A DNA stretch of 64,000 bases, taken from Mesostigma viride (Eukaryota; Streptophyta; Mesostigmatophyceae; Mesostigmatales; Mesostigmataceae). The translations under genes and the position numbers were made by a program. The notes beneath the pieces were generated by a model. It was not told where the DNA came from. It saw nothing but the letters and a program-made list of their open reading frames with translations, and did not search any database. The stretch is from NCBI GenBank assembly GCA_009746045.1, contig RPFO01000017.1, positions 816,001-880,000 of the forward strand. The letters are read 5' to 3'. Each line of letters begins with the position of its first letter. The first letter of the stretch is position 1. Of this stretch, positions 42,720 through 53,127 are shown in pieces.

Positions 42720-43397
42720 TGTAACGAACCCATCCGGGTCGTGCGAAAGATCCTATGTTAGGGTGGTTAATATGGAAATCTGGGTCAACCGCGCACCACT
42801 CTCCGGGAGTGGTATTAACGGAGCAGTTGCGGCATTTACACTGCTACGGCTCACGGTGATTAATATTGCATTAATCTACACAACCCACATTCAGGATAGA
42901 GCCACCAAATGCAGTTGGAATTATGCCCCAGGTTCAGACAGGTGATAACACACACTTTATTCCGAACCAAGAGGACGAGACTCTCGTCCTCGGACCAATT
43001 TCACCTAGGTCTGCCACCAAGCTGGCAAGGGGCGCCGACATGGCGCCGACCTTCCAGCGAATTCCAAAGCATGCAGTCCACACAAGATCCTCGGGTCGAC
43101 ATCGACCCCCGCCAGGCTACAGAATCCACGCATGAGTACAATATCTCAACCAGCTGTAAAGTACGCAGCGCGGCGCGGCTGCACCGGCCCCTAGAAGATT
43201 GCATACATCAGCCTAGGCCCAAAATAACTGGTCCGAATCACACAAACTATCACAATTCCATACAAAAGTCCTGACCAAGGGACAATTCCCAAATTAAGTC
43301 CCGAAATGAGTCCCAAAGTCCTACGGACTATGACAACAAGCCAAAATACATAATTTATTCCATTGTTGCGCCCGTTCCAAGGGTCGGGCCCGCAACA
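42720..43397 (-). repeat. Gypsy 5' LTR
   Basis: 678 bp, starting TGTTGCGGGCCC and ending GGTTCGTTACA in transcript direction. Differs from the 3' LTR only at CGCGCACC versus CGCTCACC. Confidence 0.95.
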
Positions 43398-43882
43398 GGT
43401 AGACACCTCCTCCTATGGCAGGGTCCCCTTGTCCCATCGCAACCCACTGGCAAACTTGCGCGCGCCGGGCACCGGCGCGGCGCGACCCGGACCTATGTGA
43501 CACAACTGCTTGAAGATGCAGGGCTTCTGGGACTATCCGTACTCCGCGCCCGCATGATTGACAATTAAGGAGAAATGGGCTGCCATCTGCGATAAGCACC
43601 TCCCCGAGGGGTATGCTCCTGTTTTCTCCCCACGGGCCCCGCGGCCCGTTGCTAGCCAGGGTAGAAGTCCGCAGGTGGAGGTTATTGGTCCTGAGGATAG
43701 CCGCTACACTACCGCCTCGTCTGCCATTACAGTAGAGGACAGCTCGGATGAGGATTACATCCCCATCTAGTGCTTAACGGTTGGGGGATGATGCAGACGA
43801 TATTTGTTTAAACTTTTGTGTAATTATTTTCTAATGAGATTAGCATAGTACTCCGTGGCATGCCTTTGCGCATGACACGCAA
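43398..43882 (+). pseudogene. LINE 3' coding fragment, right part and tail
   Basis: Starts with Gypsy target copy GGTAG and continues the interrupted LINE C terminus to about 43567. Non-coding tail follows, with an acidic 70-codon ORF (43558-43770) of unknown meaning, then an ACTT microsatellite. Confidence 0.65.
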
Positions 43883-43906
43883 GTACTTACTTACTTACTT
43901 ACTTAC
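43883..43906. repeat. ACTT microsatellite
   Basis: About six ACTT units at the end of a LINE-derived tail, directly before the GGAT array. Confidence 0.9.
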
Positions 43907-43907
43907 T

Positions 43908-44450
43908 GGATGGATGGATGGATGGATGGATGGATGGATGGATGGATGGATGGATGGATGGATGGATGGATGGATGGATGGATGGATGGATGGATGGATG
44001 GATGGATGGATGGATGGATGGATGGATGGATGGATGGATGGATGGATGGATGGATGGATGGATGGATGGATGGATGGATGGATGGATGGATGGATGGATG
44101 GATGGATGGATGGATGGATGGATGGATGGATGGATGGATGGATGGATGGATGGATGGATGGATGGATGGATGGATGGATGGATGGATGGATGGATGGATG
44201 GATGGATGGATGGATGGATGGATGGATGGATGGATGGATGGATGGATGGATGGATGGATGGATGGATGGATGGATGGATGGATGGATGGATGGATGGATG
44301 GATGGATGGATGGATGGATGGATGGATGGATGGATGGATGGATGGATGGATGGATGGATGGATGGATGGATGGATGGATGGATGGATGGATGGATGGATG
44401 GATGGATGGATGGATGGATGGATGGATGGATGGATGGATGGATGGATGGG
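43908..44450. repeat. GGAT tetranucleotide array
   Basis: About 135 GGAT units with no interruption visible. Tetranucleotide units read openly in all frames (Trp-Met-Asp-Gly and His-Pro-Ser-Ile), so the ORFs here are artefacts. Confidence 0.97.
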
Positions 44451-44528
44451 TGCAAACAGTCCTACCGGTATAATCTATCTACATCGGTCTGTTGTAGATA
44501 CATTAGACCGGTAGGACTGTTTGCACCC
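44448..44528. repeat. Long hairpin at end of GGAT array
   Basis: Arms 44448-44483 and 44493-44528, with a perfect outer 22 bp and only two mismatches in the inner 14 bp. The loop is 9 nt. Outside the arms lie GGAT on the left and CCATCC on the right, so the symmetry continues into the repeats. Confidence 0.9.
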
Positions 44529-44540
44529 GGCCATCCATCC

Positions 44541-44552
44541 ATCCATCCATCG
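44541..44552. repeat. Left target-site duplication of second LINE
   Basis: ATCCATCCATCG, within a CCAT repeat. Confidence 0.8.
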
Positions 44553-44562
44553 TTCCACTACC

Positions 44563-46256
44563 ATGCCTCGACCTAACCGTCGGGTGAAAGCCATGGTGGT
44601 GCCGGTATTTCGGGCCACAACCTCATCTGTCAAATGTCAGATTCGTAAAACCCAACGTTTGCTAGATTACCTACGCCTTGGCGTTGTGCAATCAGCCCCA
44701 ACCCCGAATACCCCGAGCAAGCGGCAGGCTCGCATCCTACGCTTGCAGGACAAAATAAATGCGATGAAAAGCACTATTTCTACCGCTTCCCTTCCCCCCT
44801 CCGTTTCACCCCCACCTCCACCCCCCGCCGCATCCACCCCCATCATCCATCGTCGTCCTCCCCTGGTGGGCCAGCAGGCATCCTTGGCCCTTGCCACTTT
44901 TAACACCCGCACATATTGCTAGATGACGACCATAGCTGCCGGGTAGAGGTCGAGCTAGTCGCATTTTGCATTGAGCATCGTGTATCTATATTAGGCGTCT
45001 AGGAACACCGCCGCACGGTGCCACTTGGCATGGTGAGCACTGATCGCCTGGCGGGTGGCTGGCGGTTTTACTTCGCTGGCAGCGGTACGCCTGGCCAAGG
45101 TGGTGTTGGTCTTTTGTGTTCGCCGCTGGCAGTTGCTAGCCTCAGCACGCTTCAGTTTCTAACCCCACGCCTTATGGTAGCACATTTCACCTCTGTCGAG
45201 GGGCGGTCTAAACACCACATCACGGTGGGGGCCGGTGGGCTACGCACCCCACAGTGGTCTACCTGAGTCGGCCCGTGAGGAGTTCTTCGAATCCTTGCAT
45301 AACCTTGAGGGGGTCACTCCGGCCCGCCACTTTTTGGTTATGCTGCTCGACGCCAATGCCACGCTCCCCGTGGGCACTGCTGGCAGTCGCTTTGCGCCTG
45401 CTGACACGGAAGCTAACGCCAACACTCCCCTTTTCTCTGCCTTTTTGCGGGATAGCGGGATGGTTGCTGTCAACTGCCAATTCCAACGTCCCTCACAGGA
45501 CTTGGTCACTTTTCGTGGCCCTAACGGCCGTCAGGCCTGTCTGGACTACGTGGTGGTACGGCAGCCCAGGTGCACCTCGGTTCTGGACGCCCGAGTGTTT
45601 GACACGCCCACGGTGTGCTCTGACCACCGGTTGGTGCGCGCGACCCTTCGGCTCCGGTTCCACGTCCCCGCGCGCCGCGCCGCACTGGTCCGCCCTGACT
45701 GGTCTGCTCTACGTCCGGTCAAGGGAGATCCTGAGGACTGGACGGACGCCGAGCACGAGCGGAACCGGTGCCGCCAGGAGTACCTGTCGGCCCTGGACGC
45801 CCGGGCGGACGTCGACGAGCTGGACAAGGGTGCCCCCAACGCAGCCATTTTTGCGGGCTTTGCGGCCCGTGCCCCGTTGCTGGCGGCCCGGCACCTGCCG
45901 GTCATGCCCGGCCGCCGCCGCCCCGGCCCGCTCTACCGCCAGGACCCCAAGGTCTTAATTGGCCGCCCGGCACCGCCTCAAGCGTAACCGGGACCCGCTG
46001 CAGAAACCAGTGCTCAAGGCCGCCCTCGTGGCGGCCTACGAGCACGCTCAGGACGCGGAGGCGGCCCAGTACGTGCATCGCGGATGCCAAGGCCTGCCAG
46101 GCTCGCAACCAGGGCAAGGACATGTGGTACCACCTCGACCGGCTCGGCGGCCGGCGGCAGCGCACCCCGGTGGAGCACACGGGGGACGGCACGGCGCCGG
46201 TCAGCCTTGACCGCTGGTTGGCCCACAATGTTTCCTTGACCGGTGGGGCTCGCGCC
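44563..46256 (+). pseudogene. Second LINE: N-terminal region and endonuclease (broken)
   Basis: Starts [14 protein letters not shown] proline-rich linker leads to ASLALATFNTRTYC, the first endonuclease strand, then a TAG. In the next frame SILGV-stop-EHR shows a nonsense change in the usual LQEHR motif (near 45001). YAPHSGLP at 45236, LLDANATLPVG at 45340 and SDHRLVRATL at 45620 are later endonuclease blocks. The frame shifts again near 45960. Copia-2 interrupts it at 46261. Confidence 0.8.
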
Positions 46257-46261
46257 CCCCC

Positions 46262-46714
46262 AGTTAATAATCGGATGGACCTCTCAATGCTCAATGGCCT
46301 GACGCATGTGTTTATTACAATAAATCACAATTAAGCCCCGCACACAACGTGCACAAGGGCATTTAGCATTCTCGACAAGCAACGCCCTGCCCGGCTGCCA
46401 CGTCTGGAGCAGCCGACAGTGGCCGTTGGGCTCTGTGGTGCAGCCTGAGTGGCGCGACGCCGTACTGCTAGCTAGACTCTCAGGACCCTCGTCCAACATC
46501 CAACACCTCAATGCCAGTCCCGAGTGGGTACTGGCGACGCCGTACCGCCAATCCTGCTTGGGTACTGGCGTCCGTCACCAGGACTCGGCTATCGAATAGT
46601 CTAGCCTGCCGAATCACATATAGCCGGGACTTCTGACCGAGCCTACACGTGCGAAACCCCAGATAGCACATTGCTATCTGGTACTTAGCCTATGTCCACG
46701 ACTAGAGGCTAACT
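46262..46714 (-). repeat. Copia-2 3' LTR
   Basis: Preceded on the minus strand by a long A run and CTGG (46715-46745), which serves as the purine tract. Confidence 0.9.
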
Positions 46715-47074
46715 CCAGTTTTTTTTTTTTTTTTTTTTTTTTTTATGCATCAGTGCTGCACCTCCAGGTTTTAGTCCTTTTTTTTTTTCAGGGCACTTGG
46801 CAACATCAGGAAGAAGACATTGGTACAGGAAAACTCATATCAGACCACAATGGACGTTGTGAATTAAAGCGCCCACAGACCCCATTGCCTTTAAATCTGA
46901 CAGTGTCTTTGAGGTTTCTGAACCTAGGATCCCCTGTTTGTACAAGTCAGTGGAGTGATGAGTGGCTATGGAAAAACCAGGGGGCACATCAAGAAATTAT
47001 TATGTTTGTTGCCAAGTTGCCACCAGCTGGGAAAGACCATAGTCTGCACCATTAGTCTGGAGTGCCCTATTTCA

Positions 47075-49726
47075 TCATCCATTTGTCTGACTAGACAGAT
47101 AGGGATTCATTGCATCACACAGAAGCTGGTACTGGGTTGCTGCTAATGACGGAATCTTGGTCAATGCGTCAGCCAGGTTCTCCTCGTCTGGCAGATGCTG
47201 CCAGCTGGAAAAATAGCTTGTTTCCTGTTTCAAAATCACCCAGTCCAGATCAGTATGCACAGCAGCAGTCACAGATTTCTTGTTAAGGAAACTAATGACT
47301 GACTGACTGTCAGTGTGTAAGTGAGCATGCACATCAGCCTTGCTGCCAGCCTGAGTTTGCAACCAGGTTAGTATGTGCTGAAGGGATCGAGCATGCTGCA
47401 CAGCAGACACCACAGCACGGCACTCAGCAGAGTTACTGCCAACAGCTTTTCTGCGATGCAATCTGCTGTACCACGACACCATGGACATATAGTCTCCCTT
47501 GTTGGTAAGGAAGAACACCCCAGCCTCCCTGGCATCCATTTTTGTTATTACCCTACTCTCCATGGAGCTGTCCATCAGACAGTTAATGTGAATATCTTCC
47601 ATGAGGTTGAGTGGATGAATGACAAGGGAAGGTCCAGCCTTTAGTAGCTTCTGGAGATCCTTAGGTTTCATGGTTTGTAATACTGTGTCATCAATCCTGC
47701 TGACCACTGCCAGATGAGGTGCACAGATAGCACTCAGCCACCCTAATTTTCCTTTGACAGTAGCACACATGTGAGCAGGAATGCACGGAATATCAAGCAG
47801 CTCTAGGCATTCTTCTAAGTACTGGGCAGGCGGGGATAGAGTACACACCCACTGTTCCTGTTGCTCTTCCAGTGCTAGCATTATGCCACAGAACTGTAGG
47901 GGTTCTGGCCCCAGCTCTGTCTGCTTTCCAATCTCATATGACTGCTGAACCTGCTGAATGAACTTGTCAACTTCAGCTCTTGGTCCACAAATCAGTTGGT
48001 CATCACCATGCCACACAAACAGGAGCAAGCCAGAGGGTGTGGGCACAGCAAAGAGACAAGGGTCCAGATCATCATAAGTGGCATTAAGTTTCTTGAACAC
48101 CTCTTCTGCTGATTTTCTGAAGATAGTGGGAGCACTTTGCAAACCTTCCACCCCTAGATTTAGGAGTAGATATGGCTCATCAATATCATGTGCCCATGCA
48201 GCAGGGGTGGGAACCACATAGACCTGACCCTTCCACACATCTTGCGCTTTATCAGGGTCCCCTCTAAGGAAAGCCCTTTTGATATCAGTAGCTTTGCAGG
48301 CATAATCTTGGCCAGCATTGAGATGGTGGAGGAAGACAGAGAGCAGTATCCTGAGGGATGTTTGCTGCAGCCCAGGAGTGTAGAGTTCACCCTTGGACAG
48401 TTTTGACATGCCTTTTAATTCTGTCACACATGGCCTAGCATGATATATAGGTGAGCCTACTGGCTGTGCCTTGTGTTTTAGCACAAACTTGAGTCTCAAC
48501 TTTTTGGCACCTTCTGGAATTTCCCAGACAGGAGTGACAGGTGGCTTATAGTCAGGATGCTTAGGGTTTGGCAGCACCCACTCTTCGCGGGCTTGGTGCC
48601 TAATGGCTTGGATCCATTTTTGAAACCCTTTTTGTGTTTTGCATTGTTGGATTAGAGCATCATAGTTGTGAGGAGAGTGCATGGCTAAGTCCCACTTTCC
48701 AACCCCAAAGGACTGCGGGTGTGGCCTTTGATTGTGCACCTTTTTCTCTAGGTCAGGGATTTCACCTGGCCCATATTTGATGTTAATGGCCTTGATATAG
48801 GCATCTAATCCATGAACCAGTTGGGACAATGGAATCTTGTAGTGATCCAAGGGAATGGCTCCTACCCCAGTCACACGCAGCTGGCTAGCAGTGATGGTGA
48901 CACCTGGGTAAGAGATAAAGGGTTCTCCCAACAAAGCATTGCCCATGTACCCTTCCACTACCTGGAAAGGTGTCTGGATGCCAAGTATGGGGATCATTAC
49001 TTGACCCAACACATCTAAGGTTGTTTTGCCTGAAAAATCTTGCACCTGTGTCCATGGTGAGGGTGCAAGTTGCAGACCAGGAATGGCTTGTGCACTGATC
49101 ACACTGACCTGTGCCTGAGTGTCCACAGCTAGGATGCAGGATTCCTGGCTATAATCGGAGCACACAGCAGAGACCTTGGCCAAACCTGAGGCTTGTTTAG
49201 CCTTGCTCTTGTGAGCCTTATGCAGAGCTGCCAGGGCTTTTTCTAGCTTGGATTTGAACTCAGCTGGATTGCCTTTGTTTTGCTCTGGTACCTCATGCCT
49301 GGTTGAACTCTGCCCAGAGGGACTTACACCAGGTTGTGGGGTGACACGTACCTCACTGAGGGGTGGAGGAATGACAGAGGGTGTGGTAGTGCCATCATCA
49401 GCTCCTGGTGTTGGAATGCTGGGTGGTTCTGCTTGCTCACCAGAGTTAAGGAGGGAATCCATGTTCAAGGACTCTTCCCCTGGCACGTCTGCCAAAGGAG
49501 GGAAATACTTCTTAACTCTATGACTGCTCACCCTGTGTTTTCTCCCTGTTTCCAAACTTCGAATATCCATATTTTTTCCTTTTTTGGTCATTCTTAGAAC
49601 AGTGCACGGACCATACCACATGCCTGTCTTGCCATGTTTGGTTTCTTTGAAATATAGGACTTGTTCACCCAGTTGGAATACTGTTCTGGGGTGTGTTATG
49701 TCCTTTTCAGCTAGCTTATCAGCCAC
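47075..49726 (-). CDS. Copia-2 integrase tail, protease-like, RT and RNase H
   Basis: 883 codons. Residues 1-80 are the integrase SH3-like tail (FQLGEQVLYFKETKHGKTGM). ILAVDTQAQVSVIS (D202) is a retropepsin-like site with Gln in place of the usual Gly, and its neighbourhood (TPFQVVEGYMGNALLGEPFI) is nearly the same as in Copia-1. The RT has KATDIKRAFLRGD and VWHGDDQLICG; the RNase H has MDSSMESRV, AECRAVVSAVQHA, HTDSQSVISF and DEENLADALTK. It is open throughout. Confidence 0.88.
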   Translation of the reverse strand: MADKLAEKDITHPRTVFQLGEQVLYFKETKHGKTGMWYGPCTVLRMTKKGKNMDIRSLETGRKHRVSSHRVKKYFPPLADVPGEESLNMDSLLNSGEQAEPPSIPTPGADDGTTTPSVIPPPLSEVRVTPQPGVSPSGQSSTRHEVPEQNKGNPAEFKSKLEKALAALHKAHKSKAKQASGLAKVSAVCSDYSQESCILAVDTQAQVSVISAQAIPGLQLAPSPWTQVQDFSGKTTLDVLGQVMIPILGIQTPFQVVEGYMGNALLGEPFISYPGVTITASQLRVTGVGAIPLDHYKIPLSQLVHGLDAYIKAINIKYGPGEIPDLEKKVHNQRPHPQSFGVGKWDLAMHSPHNYDALIQQCKTQKGFQKWIQAIRHQAREEWVLPNPKHPDYKPPVTPVWEIPEGAKKLRLKFVLKHKAQPVGSPIYHARPCVTELKGMSKLSKGELYTPGLQQTSLRILLSVFLHHLNAGQDYACKATDIKRAFLRGDPDKAQDVWKGQVYVVPTPAAWAHDIDEPYLLLNLGVEGLQSAPTIFRKSAEEVFKKLNATYDDLDPCLFAVPTPSGLLLFVWHGDDQLICGPRAEVDKFIQQVQQSYEIGKQTELGPEPLQFCGIMLALEEQQEQWVCTLSPPAQYLEECLELLDIPCIPAHMCATVKGKLGWLSAICAPHLAVVSRIDDTVLQTMKPKDLQKLLKAGPSLVIHPLNLMEDIHINCLMDSSMESRVITKMDAREAGVFFLTNKGDYMSMVSWYSRLHRRKAVGSNSAECRAVVSAVQHARSLQHILTWLQTQAGSKADVHAHLHTDSQSVISFLNKKSVTAAVHTDLDWVILKQETSYFSSWQHLPDEENLADALTKIPSLAATQYQLLCDAMNPYLSSQTNG

Positions 49727-52608
49727 TTTAGCCTTACTGTGTTATACAGAGCTAATACCTCTGGAGGGTACACACCTGCCTGTAAGCCAATGGGAAGGAT
49801 TTCCCCCCATGGTGCATGCAACACAGGTCTAAGGTTAAGTGTAGCACAGATTTCACTGCACCACAGTGCTCTGTCAGCATAGCTTCCAGATGTGGCTTTC
49901 AGGTCAGTGGATTTCGCCACTAAAGTTTTGACTGACCTGATGGTTCTTTCAATGACACCCTGCCCTTCATGATCTTGCAATCCAGCAATCTCAATATTAG
50001 CATCCCATCCTTCACACTCAGCCAGACAGCTAAACTGTTGATCAAGCAGTATAGTGTCAACTGGGTAGAATCTGGGCAATGCTATCACAAGTGCTGCACG
50101 CAGTTGCTCTTTAGCCATTCCAGGTAGGGGTTCCATGACAGTGAATCTGGACCATGTGTCTTTTAGGATCAGATATTGTTCACCATCGATATGCACGACA
50201 TCACCCACAATTATTCCCCTTTGGGTGGGTGGTGTTGCGACATGCCATTTGGGAGGTTTTGGGCCATGGAACTGACATTGCTGGCAGTGTTTTCTAGCCA
50301 ACCTGACAGCATTCCTGAGTCGTGAACCTCCTGCTCTTCTGGCAATCTTTTCTGCCACCACCTCATGACCCATGGCTATGTGGAGCTGGGTTGCTAGTTC
50401 CCTTAAGTCTACTGTGTCAACAGCAGCTGGGGTAAGAGCTTTGAGGTAGGGCAGTATCACATTATACGTGGAGGAGATTTTCTGAGCTGCCTCAAAATCT
50501 AGCAGTCCCTTGTCTTTATCCCCAATGATAATGAGATCATATAAATCCACATAGGCGTGCTGTGAGGACGTACATCCTTTTGGAGCCTTGTCCTGCCGGT
50601 CGCACCACGTGCCGGGGGGCAGATGGCGGGGGTGCTTGCAACCGAAGCAGAGGTCCACGTCGCCTACTGCGGGGTTCCACTTGCAGTCCGCCCGCTGGTG
50701 TCCCTTGGTGCCACACCGGGTGCACTTGTTCTTGGGACCTGCATGGGGGGGCTGAGCAGTGGGTGCAGGGGTGGGTGGGGCAGGTGTGGGGGGGGTGGGC
50801 CGCCTCCACTGGTTTGGCTTGAGCTGAGCAGGCTGTCCCGGCTGGCCTTGGGGCTGGTTGCCCTTGGCCTTCTTGGACTGGCCGCCCTGCTGCCCCCCTA
50901 GCTGGCGCTTTTTTCCTTGCCCCTTCCCTTGGGTCTGTTGGACCTTGGGGGTTGGGGTTGCAGACGGAGCACCTATAGCCAGGGGAGTCAGGCAGTCTTG
51001 GATATGGTTCATCCCCGCCCGGAAATCGTTCCACAGAGGTTTGAGACCTGCAACCACAGTGGCGTACACAGCTTTGTCCAGGTTAGCATTTGACAACCAT
51101 GAATACAGCAGGTAGCTAGCAGGCAGACCCCTGAGATCAGGGTCCTTTTCTACAGCCAACCTATAATTCTTGCAATCAGTGGCATAGTCTTGCTTGTTGA
51201 CCTGGTAAGCATTAAGCCAGTTGAAACCACGGATGGATTCAAACTGTGTCCTATCCACCAGCAAGTGCTTAAGCTCATCCATGAAGGCTGGCCACAATGC
51301 AATTGCTAGGTTAGGTGTCCCAGCCTTTTCTTGGTAAATCTGGACCAAGGTTTTAATGGCTGGGGCTGACCTATGGATGGTGGTGGATGCACGCAAGGCA
51401 CTGAACCAGTTCTGGACATTCAGAGACTCAAAACAGTAGTTCAGGCTAAACAAAAATTCCTTGGCCTGTTCCTGGGTGTAACCCTCAGGTAAGCCAGGGA
51501 TTTCTATTTTAGATTCTTTTTGTTTTGGGTTAAACGTACCTTTGACCGGGTCCTTCTTTTCAGCCAAGAAAGTCTTGACTGCTTGTTGAAGATCAGCCTC
51601 CTCCATGTTCGCCCTGCCCCTTTCCAGCTGGGAGATACTGGCCAGGAGGCCATCCAGCTGGGTGCGCGACAGGTCGTCCATGGGGTTGGTGGCCATGGTC
51701 TTGAGCTGTGCCGTGAGTATGGCAAGCAGCTCTTGGACGTCCCCCTTAAGGGTGGGTGGGGTTGGGTCCACTGGGGTCCCTTTTGCCACCGCCTTGCTCT
51801 TATCTGACTGCCCTGGTGTGGGTGCAGTCTGCTGGGCCTCCGCAGAAGGTGGTTGTGTTCCAGCTTGCTGTGCTAGTGCAGTGGCTGGTGGTGTTCCAGC
51901 TGCAGGCGCAGGGTCTTGTTCCCCTTGCCTTACTCCACTGCTGGTAGGAAAACCCTTGGCCTGGCCAAGCTGCTGCAGCGCTGCTGCTTGGGCTGCCAGG
52001 CCGCCCTCACGGGCTATCATGGCCTCTAGGAGTTTATTCTCCACCACCTTGCGGCGGTGGAGCTCCTGGGCATCCGGGTCACTTGGGGGTTTGCTGGGGG
52101 AGCTGGGGACAGTGCCCTGGCTCTTGCCCTGCAGCACCCTTGGTGACACGGCCCCTCCAACCACCCTTTGGCTCAAATCAGTGCCAGGGGTGGGGAGGGT
52201 ATGTGCAGGGAGTGCAGGCGTTTCTGTTGCCTGCATCTTCTCCTGCAGCTTGGTCAGCTGCAACAGGAGGGAATTGAGTTGGTCCGCTGTTAGCGTGACC
52301 CCCTCGTCCCCCTGTGCAACAACCAGCTCATTGAAGAGGCGCTCATGGAGCACCTCTCCAGCTTGCATGGCAGCCAGCTGCTTTTCAGCAGTCATGTTGC
52401 GGGCCGCTGTCTTTTTGCGGTCCCGCTCTTGCTGTGCAAGACGGCGTGCCTCTACAAACTGGGCGGCGGCCTGTTCGACCGCCTGATTGAGTGGATTCAT
52501 CTCAATCTCCCCATCAGAAACCCCTGGGGAGAGGGTGACCTCGTCATCAGACAGCTGAATGCTGCCGATGACGGGTCCTGGGACCTTCTTGGTCCGCATT
52601 TTGAACAT
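49711..52608 (-). CDS. Copia-2 Gag and integrase fusion
   Basis: 965 codons. Helical, Gln-rich N terminus; capsid-like block with IEIPGLPEGYTQEQAKEFLF and NWFSALRASTTIH; a basic Gly/Gln linker; two zinc knuckles (CTRCGTKGHQRADC and CFGCKHPRHLPPGTWC). The integrase has HIAMGH...HCQQCQ, VVHIDGEQYLILKDTWSRF, LLDQQF and GVIERTIR. No protease lies between Gag and integrase. The frame ends at 49711, one base out of step with the next ORF; the integrase tail continues there, so this is probably a single-base deletion rather than a programmed shift. Confidence 0.88.
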   Translation of the reverse strand: MFKMRTKKVPGPVIGSIQLSDDEVTLSPGVSDGEIEMNPLNQAVEQAAAQFVEARRLAQQERDRKKTAARNMTAEKQLAAMQAGEVLHERLFNELVVAQGDEGVTLTADQLNSLLLQLTKLQEKMQATETPALPAHTLPTPGTDLSQRVVGGAVSPRVLQGKSQGTVPSSPSKPPSDPDAQELHRRKVVENKLLEAMIAREGGLAAQAAALQQLGQAKGFPTSSGVRQGEQDPAPAAGTPPATALAQQAGTQPPSAEAQQTAPTPGQSDKSKAVAKGTPVDPTPPTLKGDVQELLAILTAQLKTMATNPMDDLSRTQLDGLLASISQLERGRANMEEADLQQAVKTFLAEKKDPVKGTFNPKQKESKIEIPGLPEGYTQEQAKEFLFSLNYCFESLNVQNWFSALRASTTIHRSAPAIKTLVQIYQEKAGTPNLAIALWPAFMDELKHLLVDRTQFESIRGFNWLNAYQVNKQDYATDCKNYRLAVEKDPDLRGLPASYLLYSWLSNANLDKAVYATVVAGLKPLWNDFRAGMNHIQDCLTPLAIGAPSATPTPKVQQTQGKGQGKKRQLGGQQGGQSKKAKGNQPQGQPGQPAQLKPNQWRRPTPPTPAPPTPAPTAQPPHAGPKNKCTRCGTKGHQRADCKWNPAVGDVDLCFGCKHPRHLPPGTWCDRQDKAPKGCTSSQHAYVDLYDLIIIGDKDKGLLDFEAAQKISSTYNVILPYLKALTPAAVDTVDLRELATQLHIAMGHEVVAEKIARRAGGSRLRNAVRLARKHCQQCQFHGPKPPKWHVATPPTQRGIIVGDVVHIDGEQYLILKDTWSRFTVMEPLPGMAKEQLRAALVIALPRFYPVDTILLDQQFSCLAECEGWDANIEIAGLQDHEGQGVIERTIRSVKTLVAKSTDLKATSGSYADRALWCSEICATLNLRPVLHAPWGEILPIGLQAGVYPPEVLALYNTVRLKWLIS

Positions 52609-52622
52609 GTATGCGTCCCTCT

Positions 52623-53096
52623 TCAGCTTCCTCTCGTACCCCCCGCTTTCTGAGCGGATGAGGGGACGATCGGCACCCCCGCTTGTTCTCCACCGCTTTT
52701 GGCTATTCCGCCCTCCTCCTGAGGAGGTTGGGACGGTGCCTTAGCGGGGAGGTCAGCGGGGCTTGCCTGAGGGCTGGGGGACCGCATACTGCTTACGGAT
52801 TTTTGCGAGCTAGCTGGGCTAGAAAAAACAGATTTTTCGGCCTGTTCGGCCAAGGAGGTTACCTGTTTTTGCAGGGCTGCCAGCTGCCGCTCTTGGGCGG
52901 CTGCCTTGACGCTTTGCTGAGCCATCGCTGTCGCTAGCTGCCTAGCCACTAGCTGTTCCTGCTCCGCCTGCGCCCTTCTTGCTTTTTTAATTTTCTTGGC
53001 CGCAGCCTTCTCCTCTACTGTTGGCACCGTCTGCCAGCCAGCATCATCTATCCGCTTCTTTTTGAATTTCAGGCCTGGCATAATAGGATCTCCCAT
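52623..53096 (-). CDS. Copia-2 leader ORF (gag N-terminal part)
   Basis: 157 codons, starting MGDPIMPGLKFKKKR. A long coiled-coil stretch of Ala/Gln/Lys (KKIKKARRAQAEQEQLVARQ) is followed by a Ser/Pro-rich tail. It ends 15 bp before the main gag ORF, which is in the -1 frame. It could be a separate protein or the decayed N terminus of Gag. Confidence 0.65.
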   Translation of the reverse strand: MGDPIMPGLKFKKKRIDDAGWQTVPTVEEKAAAKKIKKARRAQAEQEQLVARQLATAMAQQSVKAAAQERQLAALQKQVTSLAEQAEKSVFSSPASSQKSVSSMRSPSPQASPADLPAKAPSQPPQEEGGIAKSGGEQAGVPIVPSSAQKAGGTRGS

Positions 53097-53118
53097 GATT
53101 TTGTCTATGGTAAACGAC

Positions 53119-53127
53119 TTTAATTCA
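53119..53127 (-). promoter_or_regulatory. Candidate primer-binding region of Copia-2
   Basis: Minus strand TGAATTAAA directly follows the 5' LTR, like TGCATTAAA in Copia-1. Confidence 0.4.

Larger units (their letters stand above)
31850..43397 (-). mobile_element. Ty3/Gypsy chromovirus-type LTR retrotransposon with two accessory ORFs
   Basis: Two 678-bp LTRs with TG...CA ends (read on the minus strand) differ at one position by eye, and the 5-bp duplication GGTAG (31845-31849, 43398-43402) is intact, so insertion is recent. Transcript order on the minus strand: 5' LTR, RNase H1 N-terminal-like ORF, gag, pol (PR-RT-RH-INT-chromodomain), an unknown long ORF, 3' LTR. It is 11.5 kb, large for the group. 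It lies within an older LINE fragment. Confidence 0.95.

Noticed and set aside
42721-43274. ORFs inside the Gypsy LTRs (for example 121 codons, present in both copies)
   Set aside because: Identical because the LTRs are identical; no domain and no start context of note.
43860-44576. Trp-Met-Asp-Gly and His-Pro-Ser-Ile repeat proteins
   Set aside because: Tetranucleotide repeat read in multiple frames.
49711-49740. Programmed frameshift between the Copia-2 integrase and RT ORFs
   Set aside because: Copia-1 reads through the matching place (YNT...AKLLAKKDK) in one frame, so a single-base loss is simpler.
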